A stretch of DNA of 64,000 bases from Bradyrhizobium sp. 164 (lineage in GTDB: Bacteria; Pseudomonadota; Alphaproteobacteria; Rhizobiales; Xanthobacteraceae), in NCBI RefSeq assembly GCF_023073715.1, contig NZ_JADPKA010000050.1:248001-312000 (forward strand), written 5' to 3'. The notes under the pieces are model-generated. The model was not told where the DNA came from and did no database searches. It saw only the letters and a program-made list of their open reading frames with translations. Position 1 is the stretch's first letter. Each line of letters starts with the position of its first letter. Positions 24,430 through 33,002 of the stretch are shown piece after piece. A program made the position numbers and the translations under genes.

Positions 24430-25713
24430 ATGAGTGAAAGGCCGCCCATTTCGCCCCGGAGTCCGCGGGCTGCACTCGAGCCCGAGCAGGTCCCGCCGCC
24501 GCCCAAGCGATCGGACCGTGCGCGCAATCCCTTCGTGGTGGTTGGCAACGCGATCATCACGCTGCTGTTGCTCGCCATGCTCGGTGCCGGCGGCGTCTAT
24601 TATTACGGCCGGCAGGTACTCGAGGCGCCAGGACCGCTGAAGGAAGACAAGATCGTCAACATCCCGCAGCGCGCGGGCAAGCGCGACATCGCCGAGACGC
24701 TGAACCGGGAAGGCGTGACCGACGTCAATCCGTGGGTGTTCATCGCCAGCGTCGCCGCGTTGAAGGCGAGCTCGGACCTCAAGCCCGGTGAGTATTCGTT
24801 CCAGAAGAACGCATCCTTGCGCGACGTCATCGCCACCATCGTCGAGGGTAAGGTGGTGCAGCATGCCGTGACGATCCCGGAAGGCCTGACCTCCGAGCAG
24901 ATCGTGGCGCGGCTGTCCGACAACGACATTTTCACCGGCACCGTGCGCGAGCTGCCGCGCGAGGGCACGTTGCTGCCGGAGACCTACAAGTTCCCGCGCG
25001 GCACCACGCGCGAGCAGGTGATCCAGCGCATGCAGCAGGCGCACAAGCGGGTGCTGGCCGAGATCTGGGAGCGCCGCAACCAGGACATTCCCGTCAAGAC
25101 GCCGGAGCAACTGGTGACGCTGGCGTCCATCGTCGAGAAGGAGACCGGCAAGCCGGACGAGCGCAGCCGCGTCGCGGCGGTGTTCGTGAACCGCCTAAAG
25201 CAGAGGATCAAGCTGCAGTCCGATCCCACGATCATATACGGCCTCGTCGGCGGCAAGGGCACGCTGGGCCGTCCGATCAAGCGCAGCGAGATCACGCAGC
25301 CCTCTCCCTACAACACCTATGTGATTGAGGGCCTGCCGCCGGGGCCGATCTCCAATCCGGGCCGAGCCTCGCTCGAGGCCGCCGCCAACCCGGCCCGCAC
25401 CCGCGATCTCTATTTCGTCGCGGACGGCAGCGGCGGGCACGCCTTCACCGAGACCTACGACGCGCATCAGAAGAACGTCGCGAAGCTTCGTGCGATCGAG
25501 AAGCAGATCCAGAACGACACGGTCGAGCCGGCCGAGGACGCGCAGCCGCCGGCCGCTGCTGCGCCCGGCGCCGCCGATACACCGACCGCGACCACGCCGG
25601 CGCGGTCCAACCAGCAGAAAAAGCCACCCGCGGCCCGGCCGGCCAATCCAGCCAATCCCGCGCCGGCCCGGCAGGGCGCGGTGCAACCCTCGCCGCCGGT
25701 GGTCCAGCGCTAG
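24430..25713 (+). CDS. mltG: Endolytic peptidoglycan transglycosylase MltG
   Basis: 427 residues. An N-terminal cytoplasmic segment is followed by one membrane helix (NAIITLLLLAMLGAGGVYYY, about 40-60). The LysM-like part and YceG domain contain the catalytic Glu in LASIVEKETGKPDERSRVAA and the SDPTIIYG motif. A Pro/Ala-rich tail of about 75 residues follows the domain. It cleaves nascent glycan strands to set their length. Part of the conserved fabF-mltG-yicC-gmk run. Confidence 0.95.
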   Translation: MSERPPISPRSPRAALEPEQVPPPPKRSDRARNPFVVVGNAIITLLLLAMLGAGGVYYYGRQVLEAPGPLKEDKIVNIPQRAGKRDIAETLNREGVTDVNPWVFIASVAALKASSDLKPGEYSFQKNASLRDVIATIVEGKVVQHAVTIPEGLTSEQIVARLSDNDIFTGTVRELPREGTLLPETYKFPRGTTREQVIQRMQQAHKRVLAEIWERRNQDIPVKTPEQLVTLASIVEKETGKPDERSRVAAVFVNRLKQRIKLQSDPTIIYGLVGGKGTLGRPIKRSEITQPSPYNTYVIEGLPPGPISNPGRASLEAAANPARTRDLYFVADGSGGHAFTETYDAHQKNVAKLRAIEKQIQNDTVEPAEDAQPPAAAAPGAADTPTATTPARSNQQKKPPAARPANPANPAPARQGAVQPSPPVVQR

Positions 25714-25835
25714 GCCGGGGCTGCGCGCAGCGCCGTCCATCACACTTTGCGGATTACACTTTCCGGCAAAATAGTCTTAAGATTCGCGTGGCTTGATGTC
25801 CTCGCGAATCCCGAGTTTCTGGAGAATCTCAACCG

Positions 25836-26723
25836 ATGGCGCTGTCGTCCATGACCGGGTTTGCCCGAAGCAACGGCGCAAGCGGGCCGTACACGTTCGA
25901 ATGGGAATTGAAGTCGGTCAACGCCAAGGGTTTTGACCTCAGGGTGCGGCTGCCGCAGGGGTTCGACGAGCTCGAGGCCCACGCCAAGAAGCGCGCCGGC
26001 GAGCTGTTGTCGCGCGGCACGGTCTACGCCAATCTCAACGTCAAGCGCACCAACGCCGCCGCCACGGTCCGCATCAACGAGGACGTGCTCAACGCCGTGC
26101 TGAAGGCGGCGGCGCTGATCGCCGGCAAGGTCGATGCGGTGGCGCCGAGCGTCGACGGCCTGCTCGCCATCAAGGGCGTCGTCGAGGTCGCCGAGCCCGA
26201 CGGCGACGAGGAGGAGGACAAGGCCGCACGCGCCGCCGTGGCGGAGGCCTTCGACAAAGCGCTTGCCGATCTCGTAGGGATGCGCAAGCGCGAGGGCATC
26301 TCGCTGGGGCAGATCCTGACCCAGCGCGTCGACGAGATCGAGCAATTGGCGAAGAAAGCGGAGGCTGCGCCCGGCCGCAAGCCGGAGGCGATCAAGGCGA
26401 AGCTCACTGAGCAGATCGCGGCCCTGCTCGACACCTCCGATCGTTTCGATGCCGATCGCCTGATGCAGGAAGCGATCCTGATCGCGACCAGGGCCGACAT
26501 CCGCGAGGAGCTTGATCGCATCGCCTCCCACATTGCGCAGGCGCGCGAGCTGATCGGCAAGGGCGGTCCGATCGGCCGCAAGCTCGATTTCCTGGCGCAG
26601 GAGTTTCACCGCGAGGTCAATACCTGCTGCTCGAAGTCGAATGACATCGAGCTCACCAATACGGGACTCGCCATGAAGAATGTGGTCGAGCAGTTCCGCG
26701 AGCAGGTCCAGAATCTGGAGTGA
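25836..26723 (+). CDS. yicC: YicC/YloC family endoribonuclease
   Basis: 295 residues. MTGFARSNG at the N-terminus and EFHREVNTCCSKSNDIELTN near the C-terminus are the two conserved YicC blocks. Family members are hexameric endoribonucleases acting on mRNA or sRNA. It ends 3 bases before the gmk start, so the two are co-translated, as in most alphaproteobacteria. Confidence 0.94.
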   Translation: MALSSMTGFARSNGASGPYTFEWELKSVNAKGFDLRVRLPQGFDELEAHAKKRAGELLSRGTVYANLNVKRTNAAATVRINEDVLNAVLKAAALIAGKVDAVAPSVDGLLAIKGVVEVAEPDGDEEEDKAARAAVAEAFDKALADLVGMRKREGISLGQILTQRVDEIEQLAKKAEAAPGRKPEAIKAKLTEQIAALLDTSDRFDADRLMQEAILIATRADIREELDRIASHIAQARELIGKGGPIGRKLDFLAQEFHREVNTCCSKSNDIELTNTGLAMKNVVEQFREQVQNLE

Positions 26724-26726
26724 TCG

Positions 26727-27386
26727 ATGACGACGGGCAGTCACGGAACTGACGGTGTCGAGCGCCGCGGATTGATGTTCGTGCTGTCCTCGCCCTCGGG
26801 CGCGGGTAAGACGACGCTGTCGCGGATGTTGCTCGAGCGGGAGCCCGGCCTGAAGATGTCAGTGTCGGCGACCACGCGCGAGAAGCGGCCGGGAGAGGTC
26901 GAGGGGCGCGACTATTTCTTCGTCGGCAAGCGCAAGTTCGAGACGATGGTGGAGCAGGGCGAACTGCTCGAATGGGCCACCGTGTTTGACAATCTCTATG
27001 GGACGCCGCGTGCTCCGGTGGAGGCAGCACTGTCGGCCGGGCAGGATGTGCTGTTCGACATCGACTGGCAGGGCACGCAGCAACTGCACCAGAAAGCGAG
27101 CGTCGACGTCGTTCGCGTCTTCATCCTGCCGCCCTCCGCGGCCGATCTCGAAAAGCGCCTGCATTCGCGCGCACAGGATTCCGACGAGGTGATCCGCAAG
27201 CGGATGAGCCGCGCCAGCCACGAAATGAGCCACTGGGCCGAGTACGACTATATCGTCATCAACCACGACGTCGACCAGGCCTTCGCCGAGGTACAGTCGA
27301 TCCTGAAGGCCGAGCGCCTCAAGCGCGAGCGGCGGATTGGCCTTGTAGGCTTCGTGCGAAGTTTGCAAGGTCAGCTTCAAGGTTAG
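26727..27386 (+). CDS. gmk: Guanylate kinase
   Basis: 219 residues. The P-loop SSPSGAGKTTLS, the GMP-binding region (TTREKRPGEVEGRDYFFV) and the lid arginines (KRMSRASHEMSHWAEYDYI) are present. Converts GMP to GDP. Its last 68 bases overlap the end of the convergent gene on the other strand. Confidence 0.96.
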   Translation: MTTGSHGTDGVERRGLMFVLSSPSGAGKTTLSRMLLEREPGLKMSVSATTREKRPGEVEGRDYFFVGKRKFETMVEQGELLEWATVFDNLYGTPRAPVEAALSAGQDVLFDIDWQGTQQLHQKASVDVVRVFILPPSAADLEKRLHSRAQDSDEVIRKRMSRASHEMSHWAEYDYIVINHDVDQAFAEVQSILKAERLKRERRIGLVGFVRSLQGQLQG

Positions 27387-28557
27387 GCCGCGACAGGCGC
27401 GGCCCTTCCTTCACCAGCTGTTCCAGCATCGTCGTGATGACGTCGACGTCGACCGCATCCTCGTCGCGGCCTGCAGGCGCCTCATCGCGATCCTTGCCGA
27501 TCTCGTTGGCGGCGAGCCGGGGCGCAGCGGCCTCGATTTCGAAATCCCGGTCGAACATCTTGATCTTGGCCTCGGCGGGCCTGACCTCGTCGGGTTCTGC
27601 GGCAGGGATCGCGGCACGCGACTTGCGCGCGTCGATCAGATCGATCTCGCGACCGATCGCGGCAAGTTTTGTCGCTTGTTTCGTCGCTTGCGGACGCGGC
27701 GCATCGAAGTCGATGGGGCGCGACGGCTGGGCGTTGGCCGACGTCGCATCGAGCCAGGGCGCGCGGCTTGCGTCCTGTTTCTGCGGCTCCCAATCGTCCC
27801 AATGTATGCGGCGGTCGGCGGACTGGACCCGGACGCGCGCGCCGGCGAAGCGGTAGATGAGGCTGGCGAGGATTCCGGCGAGCGCCAGCGCACCGCCAAT
27901 CACGAGCAGCAGCATCTGGACCGAGCCGGTCGGCTTGTCGGTCGTGCTGTCTGCCGCGGCGGGTGCCGGGGAGGAAGGGGATTTTGATGGCTTTGCGCTC
28001 GGCTGGGCGGCTGTCGCGACAACGGCAGGCGCCGGCTGCGGCGCGGGCGGGGCGGAGGTTGCGGAGACGTCGGGCCACGGCGTGGCGGATTGTTGCGCGT
28101 TGCCGTCAGCGGTCTGATCTGCAGATGGTTGCGCCGGTGTCGCGCCTGCGGCTTGCGCAGTTGCGTTTGGTGCTTTGGCGGCGACACCGCTCCGTGCTGT
28201 CAGATATTCGGCGCGCGCATCCTGCGCCGGGTGCTGCTGCTGTTGCTGCTGCTGCTGCTGCGCCGGCGCGACTCCGGTCGGCGTATCGCTCGTAGCCTGC
28301 GCGCTCTGCACGGATTTCGCGCCGTCCTTGTCGTCGGCGGCGCGCAGATACCAGCACTGCCGCTTGGTCCCGCGCTCGATGCGATAGTACCAGTGCTGCC
28401 CCTGCGGCGCGGCGCCCTTGGGCGAGACGAGGCAGTCGGCGGCCGCGTTGGCCGTGCTCGGCGCGTTCTGCGCGTTCTGCGACACGGCGGCCAGTGGCGC
28501 GCCGGCAATGATGCTGCCGACTAGCGCGGATATGAATTTTGCGGTGCGGTTGCCCAT
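27319..28557 (-). CDS. Predicted exported/membrane protein with polyglutamine tract
   Basis: 412 residues from ATG 28555-28557 (MGNRTAKFISALVGS), with GGGAGACCAGG upstream. It has a signal-like segment (1-25), then a small Cys/Trp-rich module DCLVSPKGAAPQGQHWYYRI and KRQCWYLRA (41-72). An Ala/Pro/Gln linker follows with about nine consecutive Gln (CAG-rich) near 100-108. A second membrane helix lies at about 213-237 and is followed by a cytoplasmic charged tail ending RSLQGQSAARA. No known family was recognised. The 3' end overlaps gmk. Confidence 0.65.
   Translation of the reverse strand: MGNRTAKFISALVGSIIAGAPLAAVSQNAQNAPSTANAAADCLVSPKGAAPQGQHWYYRIERGTKRQCWYLRAADDKDGAKSVQSAQATSDTPTGVAPAQQQQQQQQQHPAQDARAEYLTARSGVAAKAPNATAQAAGATPAQPSADQTADGNAQQSATPWPDVSATSAPPAPQPAPAVVATAAQPSAKPSKSPSSPAPAAADSTTDKPTGSVQMLLLVIGGALALAGILASLIYRFAGARVRVQSADRRIHWDDWEPQKQDASRAPWLDATSANAQPSRPIDFDAPRPQATKQATKLAAIGREIDLIDARKSRAAIPAAEPDEVRPAEAKIKMFDRDFEIEAAAPRLAANEIGKDRDEAPAGRDEDAVDVDVITTMLEQLVKEGPRLSRPNLEADLANFARSLQGQSAARA
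27338..27373. repeat. Imperfect palindrome in the gmk / convergent gene overlap
   Basis: Arms 27338-27354 and 27357-27373 match at 13 of 17 positions when one is reverse-complemented, plus G-T pairs. As a result both strands encode RSLQGQ near their protein C-termini. The structure could act as a bidirectional terminator. Confidence 0.6.
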
Positions 28558-29581
28558 CCTGGTCTCCCGGTTACGCATGACGCAACTCTTACTCGCCCCT
28601 TTGTCATCAAAGACTTGGGTGGCAATGAGCCGCAAATCCGGAGAGGATGTGGCTTGAATCGGGCTCGCGGCGCGTTGGTTCCGCCGCGAAATCGGGCCTT
28701 TTCGCGTCGCTGCTGGTCCCGCCGAACTCCAGGTCCGCCGCAGCTGCAACCGCTGCGGCCGCCGGCGCGCTCCCCGCGGCGCGTTTTTATTGCCCCCGTC
28801 GCCACTGCCGATGATTGATGCACGTGCCCGGTCGGGCCGCCACATCACCGCAGGACTTGACGCACAGACCCCGGGCGTCAGGACCACACGACTTCTCCGT
28901 CCGCGGACGGTCCCGCCTGAATGGCTGGAGGCTTGCGTGTGCCCGCCCCCGGCATCAACGAGACCGCTGTTACAGCATCGTGTCGCACCGCGCCGTGTGA
29001 GGACTCACGGTTGGCCGCCCTGTCAACCCACGGTTCGCGCCGACGCTGCCGCGTCCACCGCCACCCGGCCCGCGTCTCGTGACGGTCGCGAACGCCCCTT
29101 TGGGAGGGCCGGGTTGTCGCGGTGTATGCCACAATCCGAAATTCGGAAAAGAAAAATCTTTTCGCGGCGAGGGCTTGACGAGGTGTTTTGCTCGGCGGCC
29201 CCGGGGGCAACATCAACCCCGCCGCCCGTCGTCTCGGATTCTACGTCATTTGCAAGCAAGCGGAGCCGAAGCGGCTACGCACTGGCAGCCTTCGTTTCTG
29301 GGCGCTCCTTCTATTAGTCGTGATGGAAATAATCCGAACGTATTTCGTCGTGACTGGAAAGGTTGCGGCCAACGCCCTCACGTCAGACAACTCCGGACTA
29401 TCGCCCTTCATGCAGCGCCGCGCACGGCCTCACCAATTGCATCGAAGGTCTACCGATTTTCGGCGGCTTGTTGCGGCGGCTGCGCAACGTACCGGAGTAG
29501 AAATCAAATGGCAGGCTGCGCAGGTTCTCCGTTGGAAACTTATCATCTCCGCAGCCGTTGAATCGCGGCTGAGGCGACGCT
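28558..29581. other. 1-kb region without credible genes
   Basis: Several open frames exist (up to 175 codons) but all have Pro/Arg/Ser-rich random composition, lack ribosome sites and overlap one another. The stretch 28860-29100 and the following AT-rich hairpins look like noncoding intergenic DNA of a type I recall as dispersed in Bradyrhizobium, but that is memory, not a search. No tRNA, tmRNA, RNase P or SRP RNA signature was found. Confidence 0.5.
29136..29163. repeat. Two adjacent palindromes in an AT-rich island
   Basis: CCGAAATTCGG (29136-29146) is a 5-1-5 palindrome. GAAAAGA-AAAA-TCTTTTC (29146-29163) is a perfect 7-4-7 palindrome that starts on its last base. The AT-rich island is striking against the local GC content. 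It could be a terminator, a protein-binding site or a nucleoid-protein site. Confidence 0.55.
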
Positions 29582-30199
29582 ATGCCGGTTAAGGACCAGA
29601 TCAAGAATCTCGCCAAGAAGCTGGTGGAGGAGCATCCCGACGCGGCGACACTGCGGGCGCTGGTGCGGGCTCGGAAGCCGGTGGCCATCCATTTCAGGGA
29701 CGACGGCGTCGTGCCGAACAACCCGCATTTTCCGCTCTTGCACTATCGCGGGGCGGTGAACCTCAAGCCTCGGCGTTTTGCGCCAGAGGTCATCATCGAC
29801 ACGCTGTTCGATGCGAACGGCTGGGGCCGGTCATGGCGCGATACCGTGTACGACTTTGTGCACTATCATTCGCAAGTCCATGAAGTGATGGGTGTGGCGC
29901 GCGGCACGGCCAAGATCGAGTGCGGCGGGATCAAGGGGCGGGTTCTGCGCGTGAAGGCCGGCGACGTTCTGGTGCTTCCCGCAGGCATCGGACACCGGCT
30001 CATCGAGGCCAGCCGGGACTTTCTGGTCGTCGGAGCGTATCCGCGGGACGGAACGTATGACGAGTGCACCGACACAAGGGAGCGTCCAGACGCCATCAAA
30101 CGCATCACCAAGGTGCGCAGGCCGAAAACAGATCCGGTGCTGGGACGTAACGGCCCGCTGCTCAAATCATGGCGGACGAAGCCGCGAGCGAGAGGGTAA
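29582..30199 (+). CDS. Cupin-domain protein (YjlB-like)
   Basis: 205 residues. The N-terminal helix is followed by IHFRDDGVVPNNPHFPLLHY. The cupin motif HYHSQVHEVMGVARGTAKIE (His-x-His...Glu) and the second motif VLVLPAGIGHRLIEAS complete a metal-binding barrel. YjlB-type proteins are small single-domain cupins of unknown substrate. About 30 N-terminal residues (KDQIKNLAKKLVEEHPDAAT) are extra compared with typical members. A GTTAAGG-free upstream makes the start less certain. Confidence 0.8.
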   Translation: MPVKDQIKNLAKKLVEEHPDAATLRALVRARKPVAIHFRDDGVVPNNPHFPLLHYRGAVNLKPRRFAPEVIIDTLFDANGWGRSWRDTVYDFVHYHSQVHEVMGVARGTAKIECGGIKGRVLRVKAGDVLVLPAGIGHRLIEASRDFLVVGAYPRDGTYDECTDTRERPDAIKRITKVRRPKTDPVLGRNGPLLKSWRTKPRARG

Positions 30200-30240
30200 T
30201 GCGTCCAGCCCCAGCTCGAGCATGCGTTCACTCGCTGCGT

Positions 30241-30942
30241 TCAGCTCAGATAGTCAGGCGCAAAATCCGCAAGCCTTCGCAGTTCTTCGGGCTGCAACAG
30301 CTCGATCTCGCTGCCTTCCCACGCGATCAATCCGCGATGTCTCAGCTCCTGAATGGTGCGATTGACATGGACGATGGACAGTCCGCAGGCGTCCGCCACG
30401 TGCCGCTGTGTCATCGGCATCTGAAAGCAGCCGTCGGTGACGAGCCCGACGATCTCCAGCCTCGCGGCGAGCTCGCAAATGAGATGCGCTACCTTCGGCA
30501 GCGCTGCCTGAGCGCCGAGGCGGGCGATCCATTGCCGCGAGATCGCCGCGTCAATCAGCGTCTCGCGCCAGAACGCGCGGGTCAGGTGGACGGAGCCATC
30601 GAGAAGCTGCCTGAGCTGACTGTGCGCGACGGTGCCGACGATGCTTGGCCCGAGGCCGACGAGGTCCGCATCCATGGGTGATACCAGCAGCGTGTGCAGG
30701 CACGGCATGTCGCCGGGCACGTGGAATGCAAGGATCTGGCTGCGATCACCGACGATGCGGGCCTGATAGAAGAAGCCGCTCACAACAAAGACACAGCGCG
30801 TGGCGGCCTCGCCCTGGCGCAACACGATCTCGCCGTCCGCGACCTGGCGCAGCGTAGACGGCAAGCCGGCGATTTGCCGGCGTTCGTCCTCGGAAAGGCC
30901 TTCTATGGCATCGAGGCGCGCGATGAAATTCGGATGCGGCAT
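30241..30942 (-). CDS. Crp/Fnr-family transcriptional regulator (paralogue 1)
   Basis: 233 residues. The N-terminal cyclic-nucleotide-binding-type barrel has GEIVLRQGEAATRCVFVVSG. The dimer helix carries AFWRETLIDAAI, and the C-terminal winged HTH has VADACGLSIVHVNRTIQELR. No cysteine cluster for a 4Fe-4S centre is present, so it is not a true FNR. It shares the WRETLxDAAI helix and wHTH layout with the protein at 31364-32188, so the two are paralogues. Confidence 0.88.
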   Translation of the reverse strand: MPHPNFIARLDAIEGLSEDERRQIAGLPSTLRQVADGEIVLRQGEAATRCVFVVSGFFYQARIVGDRSQILAFHVPGDMPCLHTLLVSPMDADLVGLGPSIVGTVAHSQLRQLLDGSVHLTRAFWRETLIDAAISRQWIARLGAQAALPKVAHLICELAARLEIVGLVTDGCFQMPMTQRHVADACGLSIVHVNRTIQELRHRGLIAWEGSEIELLQPEELRRLADFAPDYLS

Positions 30943-30948
30943 GAGACT

Positions 30949-31212
30949 TCAGTCGTCACGGGGCACGTCGACGAAGCGCCGCGAGAGCTTTGCGACGGTC
31001 CAGTCGGAGACGGGCATAGCGCGGAACTCGCGGATAACGTGGGCGAGTTCCTGATCCGACATCGGCCGGACCGGCTCGTTCAGCGTTCCCTTCAGGAAAG
31101 CATCGTTGATGCTGTCCAAGTGCTCGCTTCCCAAGTGCTCGCTTCCCAGGTGCTCGCTTCGCTCCGATGCGAACAGACGGCAGATGCGCTCCAGGATCGT
31201 GGTAGGGCTCAT
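30949..31212 (-). CDS. Hypothetical protein, 87 residues, with SEHLG repeats
   Basis: Starts MSPTTILERICRLFASER at ATG 31210-31212 and ends 6 bases before the downstream Crp/Fnr gene. Residues 19-34 are SEHLGSEHLGSEHLD, from a threefold 15-base DNA repeat. The rest (PMSDQELAHVIREFRAMPVS, WTVAKLSRRFVDVP) is helical and globular-looking. No family is recognised. Probably co-transcribed with the Crp/Fnr gene. Confidence 0.55.
   Translation of the reverse strand: MSPTTILERICRLFASERSEHLGSEHLGSEHLDSINDAFLKGTLNEPVRPMSDQELAHVIREFRAMPVSDWTVAKLSRRFVDVPRDD
31116..31160. repeat. Three tandem 15-base repeats (CCAAGTGCTCGCTTC)
   Basis: 31116-31130 and 31131-31145 are identical; 31146-31160 differs at one base. 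They lie in frame in the 87-residue protein gene. A slippage-prone locus. Confidence 0.9.
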
Positions 31213-31310
31213 GACAAGGCCGGCTCGGTTCGCGGGTGGAGTGGAAGCGAACCGGTGCCATCGCAAACCGGTTAGCAACCTGTGCTTCCGGCTCGCGTTC
31301 TAATCCGCTG

Positions 31311-31329
31311 GATACACGTCAGATGTATC
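31311..31329. promoter_or_regulatory. Inverted repeat GATACA-N7-TGTATC upstream of the second Crp/Fnr gene
   Basis: Perfect 6-7-6 symmetry, 35 bases before the start of the Crp/Fnr gene at 31364, and in the divergent region shared with the 87-residue gene. The spacing resembles a dimer-binding site; autoregulation is plausible but unproven. Confidence 0.5.
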
Positions 31330-31363
31330 ATTTGATAGAACCAATGCGATTTTTGGCGGCCGT

Positions 31364-32188
31364 ATGGAAAAAGCCCACGAGGTGCTGATCCGGAACCTGT
31401 GCGAGCACACCGCGCTCGAAGAGGAGGATATTGCCGAAGTCCGCGCACTCACCTTCACGGTGCGCGACTATGCACCGAACGAGGATTTCATCTGTCAGGG
31501 CGACGAACCTGAACATTCGGTATTGGTCGTGTCGGGCATGGTCGCGCGCTACCATCTGCTTGGTAGCGGGCGGCGGCAATATCTCGCGTTCCATCTCACC
31601 GGCGACCTGCCGGACGCGCAAGGCCTATTCATCGACCAAATGGATCATGGGCTGAGTGCGTTGGGGCCTGCTTCGGTCGCCTTCATCCCGCATCGCGAAT
31701 TGTTCGCCGCGTTCAGGCGGCGATCGCTTTTCGGAATGGCCGTCTGGCGCGAGACGCTGCTCGACGCGGCGATCTTTCGCGAAGCCATCACCAACAACAG
31801 CGCCCGTCCCATGCAGGCGCGCATGGCGCACCTGTTCTGCGAGCTGTTCTATCGCGCCCGCGCCGCGCAGCTGGTCCGCGGCAATCGATGCCGCATGCCG
31901 ATCAGCCTGGCGCAGCTCGGCGAGACACTGGGCATGGCGATTGCGACCGTGAACCGGACGCTCGCCGATCTCAGGCGGAGCGGGGCCATGGATCTTCGCG
32001 ATGGCGAGCTGATCGTGCTGAAATGGCGCGAGTTGCAGCGGCTCGGGGATTTCAACCCGGCCTATCTGCACCAGAAGCGCCAGTCGCCGCCGCAAGCGGC
32101 AGCGCACGTCGGCGCGAGGTCCGGCTCGAGAGCGGGGAACAACTCTGTCGCGGGCACGTCATCCATGGGACGAGGGAGATGCCCATGA
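31364..32188 (+). CDS. Crp/Fnr-family transcriptional regulator (paralogue 2)
   Basis: 274 residues. The barrel begins at EDFICQGDEPEHSVLVVSGM. The dimer helix has AVWRETLLDAAIFREAI, and the wHTH has SLAQLGETLGMAIATVNRTL. About 35 residues past the usual end (PPQAAAHVGARSGSRAGNNS...) form a disordered tail. A 4-base ATGA overlap couples it to the small exported protein gene that follows, which may therefore be its target or co-product. Confidence 0.88.
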   Translation: MEKAHEVLIRNLCEHTALEEEDIAEVRALTFTVRDYAPNEDFICQGDEPEHSVLVVSGMVARYHLLGSGRRQYLAFHLTGDLPDAQGLFIDQMDHGLSALGPASVAFIPHRELFAAFRRRSLFGMAVWRETLLDAAIFREAITNNSARPMQARMAHLFCELFYRARAAQLVRGNRCRMPISLAQLGETLGMAIATVNRTLADLRRSGAMDLRDGELIVLKWRELQRLGDFNPAYLHQKRQSPPQAAAHVGARSGSRAGNNSVAGTSSMGRGRCP

Positions 32189-32412
32189 AAGCACTCATCG
32201 TAGCAATTACATTTGCAGCCATGGCCGGGCCCGTCATCGCTCAGAATACCGGGCCCGCTCCACAGAGCGGCATGGAAAGGCCGGAGAACACCAACGGCGC
32301 CACGGAAAAGGGGACGATGGATACCACCGGCATGAATGCAAATCGGGCAAATCGGCCCGGCATGACCGATGCGTCCAAACAAGAGAACGGGACCGACCGC
32401 AAGAAAAAATAA
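32185..32412 (+). CDS. Small exported hydrophilic protein, 75 residues
   Basis: Starts MKALIVAITFAAMAGPVIAQ at ATG 32185 (signal peptide). The mature part is Asn/Gly/Thr/Lys-rich and disordered (TGPAPQSGMERPENTNGA ... NGTDRKKK). Its start overlaps the upstream Crp/Fnr stop by ATGA; GAGGGAG lies upstream. A strong terminator follows the stop. Function unknown. Confidence 0.65.
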   Translation: MKALIVAITFAAMAGPVIAQNTGPAPQSGMERPENTNGATEKGTMDTTGMNANRANRPGMTDASKQENGTDRKKK

Positions 32413-32414
32413 GG

Positions 32415-32442
32415 GCCGGCGCCATCCACGGCGCCGGCTTTG
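32415..32442 (+). terminator. Rho-independent terminator
   Basis: GCCGGCGCC (32415-32423) and GGCGCCGGC (32430-32438) form a perfect 9-base stem with loop ATCCAC, followed by TTTG. It ends the Crp/Fnr-small protein operon. Confidence 0.85.
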
Positions 32443-32473
32443 CAGACATACTTGTGTATGATCTGCAATTGTC

Positions 32474-32665
32474 TCACTCGCGCGCGCAGCAATCGACCAG
32501 CGCGCGCCAGATACGTTCGGCCTGCAATTTCCGTTGACGTTCGAAGACGGCGTCGTCCTCCGCCCGAGGCGATGTCGCGGTCGGCGTATCGCGCGGCTCA
32601 ATCCAGCGCTCCGAGATGGGATCGTACCATCGGCCGAGACTCGTCACATCCAACATTCCCCTCAT
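32474..32665 (-). CDS. Small hypothetical protein, 63 residues
   Basis: MRGMLDVTSLGRWYDPISER then WIEPRDTPTATSPRAEDDAV and QRKLQAERIWRALVDCCARE. Start ATG 32663-32665 with GGGAT about 6 bases upstream. Balanced charge and several Trp/Tyr argue for coding, but no family is recognised and the gene could be spurious. Confidence 0.38.
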   Translation of the reverse strand: MRGMLDVTSLGRWYDPISERWIEPRDTPTATSPRAEDDAVFERQRKLQAERIWRALVDCCARE

Positions 32666-32919
32666 CGTCTATCCCATGTGCCTGTTGCTGGTGTTCTGGG
32701 TGAGCTTGCCATGCGCATCCTGCTCGCGAATGTCTTGCTTCTCGTCATCGCGGGAACTGACGGCGCGCGACCGGCCGCCGTGGGACTCCGGTTCTGCTTG
32801 GGAACCGATCGCACCGTTTCGCCCACGGCTTTGTCCTGCGCATCAACTCCACCGTTGCTGATGCGGGATCAATGCAATGAACGTTCGCGGCGTTCCAAAT
32901 GGTGCCGTTACGTTCCAGA

Positions 32920-32951
32920 TGCCATTGAACTCTGTTGCCATTGAACTCTGT
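32920..32951. repeat. Tandem 16-base duplication (TGCCATTGAACTCTGT)
   Basis: Two perfect, directly adjacent copies at 32920-32935 and 32936-32951. Confidence 0.95.
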
Positions 32952-33002
32952 TCTCCGCCGGAGAACACGGGCACCGGCGCCGGTTGCGCGTGCCCGCGTG
33001 TT

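Noticed and set aside
28228..28262. CTG/CAG tract as a microsatellite artefact
   Set aside because: It is in frame inside a protein with signal peptide and membrane helix, so it is part of the gene.
28858..29110. Structural RNA gene (tmRNA, RNase P, SRP)
   Set aside because: No signature motif or tRNA-like ends could be found.
28790..29317. 175-codon frame in the 1-kb gene-poor region
   Set aside because: Low-complexity Pro/Arg/Ser composition, no ribosome site, overlaps other equally open frames.
32711..32944. Possible small exported protein (MRILLANVLLLVIAG...)
   Set aside because: Signal-like start but degenerate remainder and no good ribosome site; ends in a duplicated segment.
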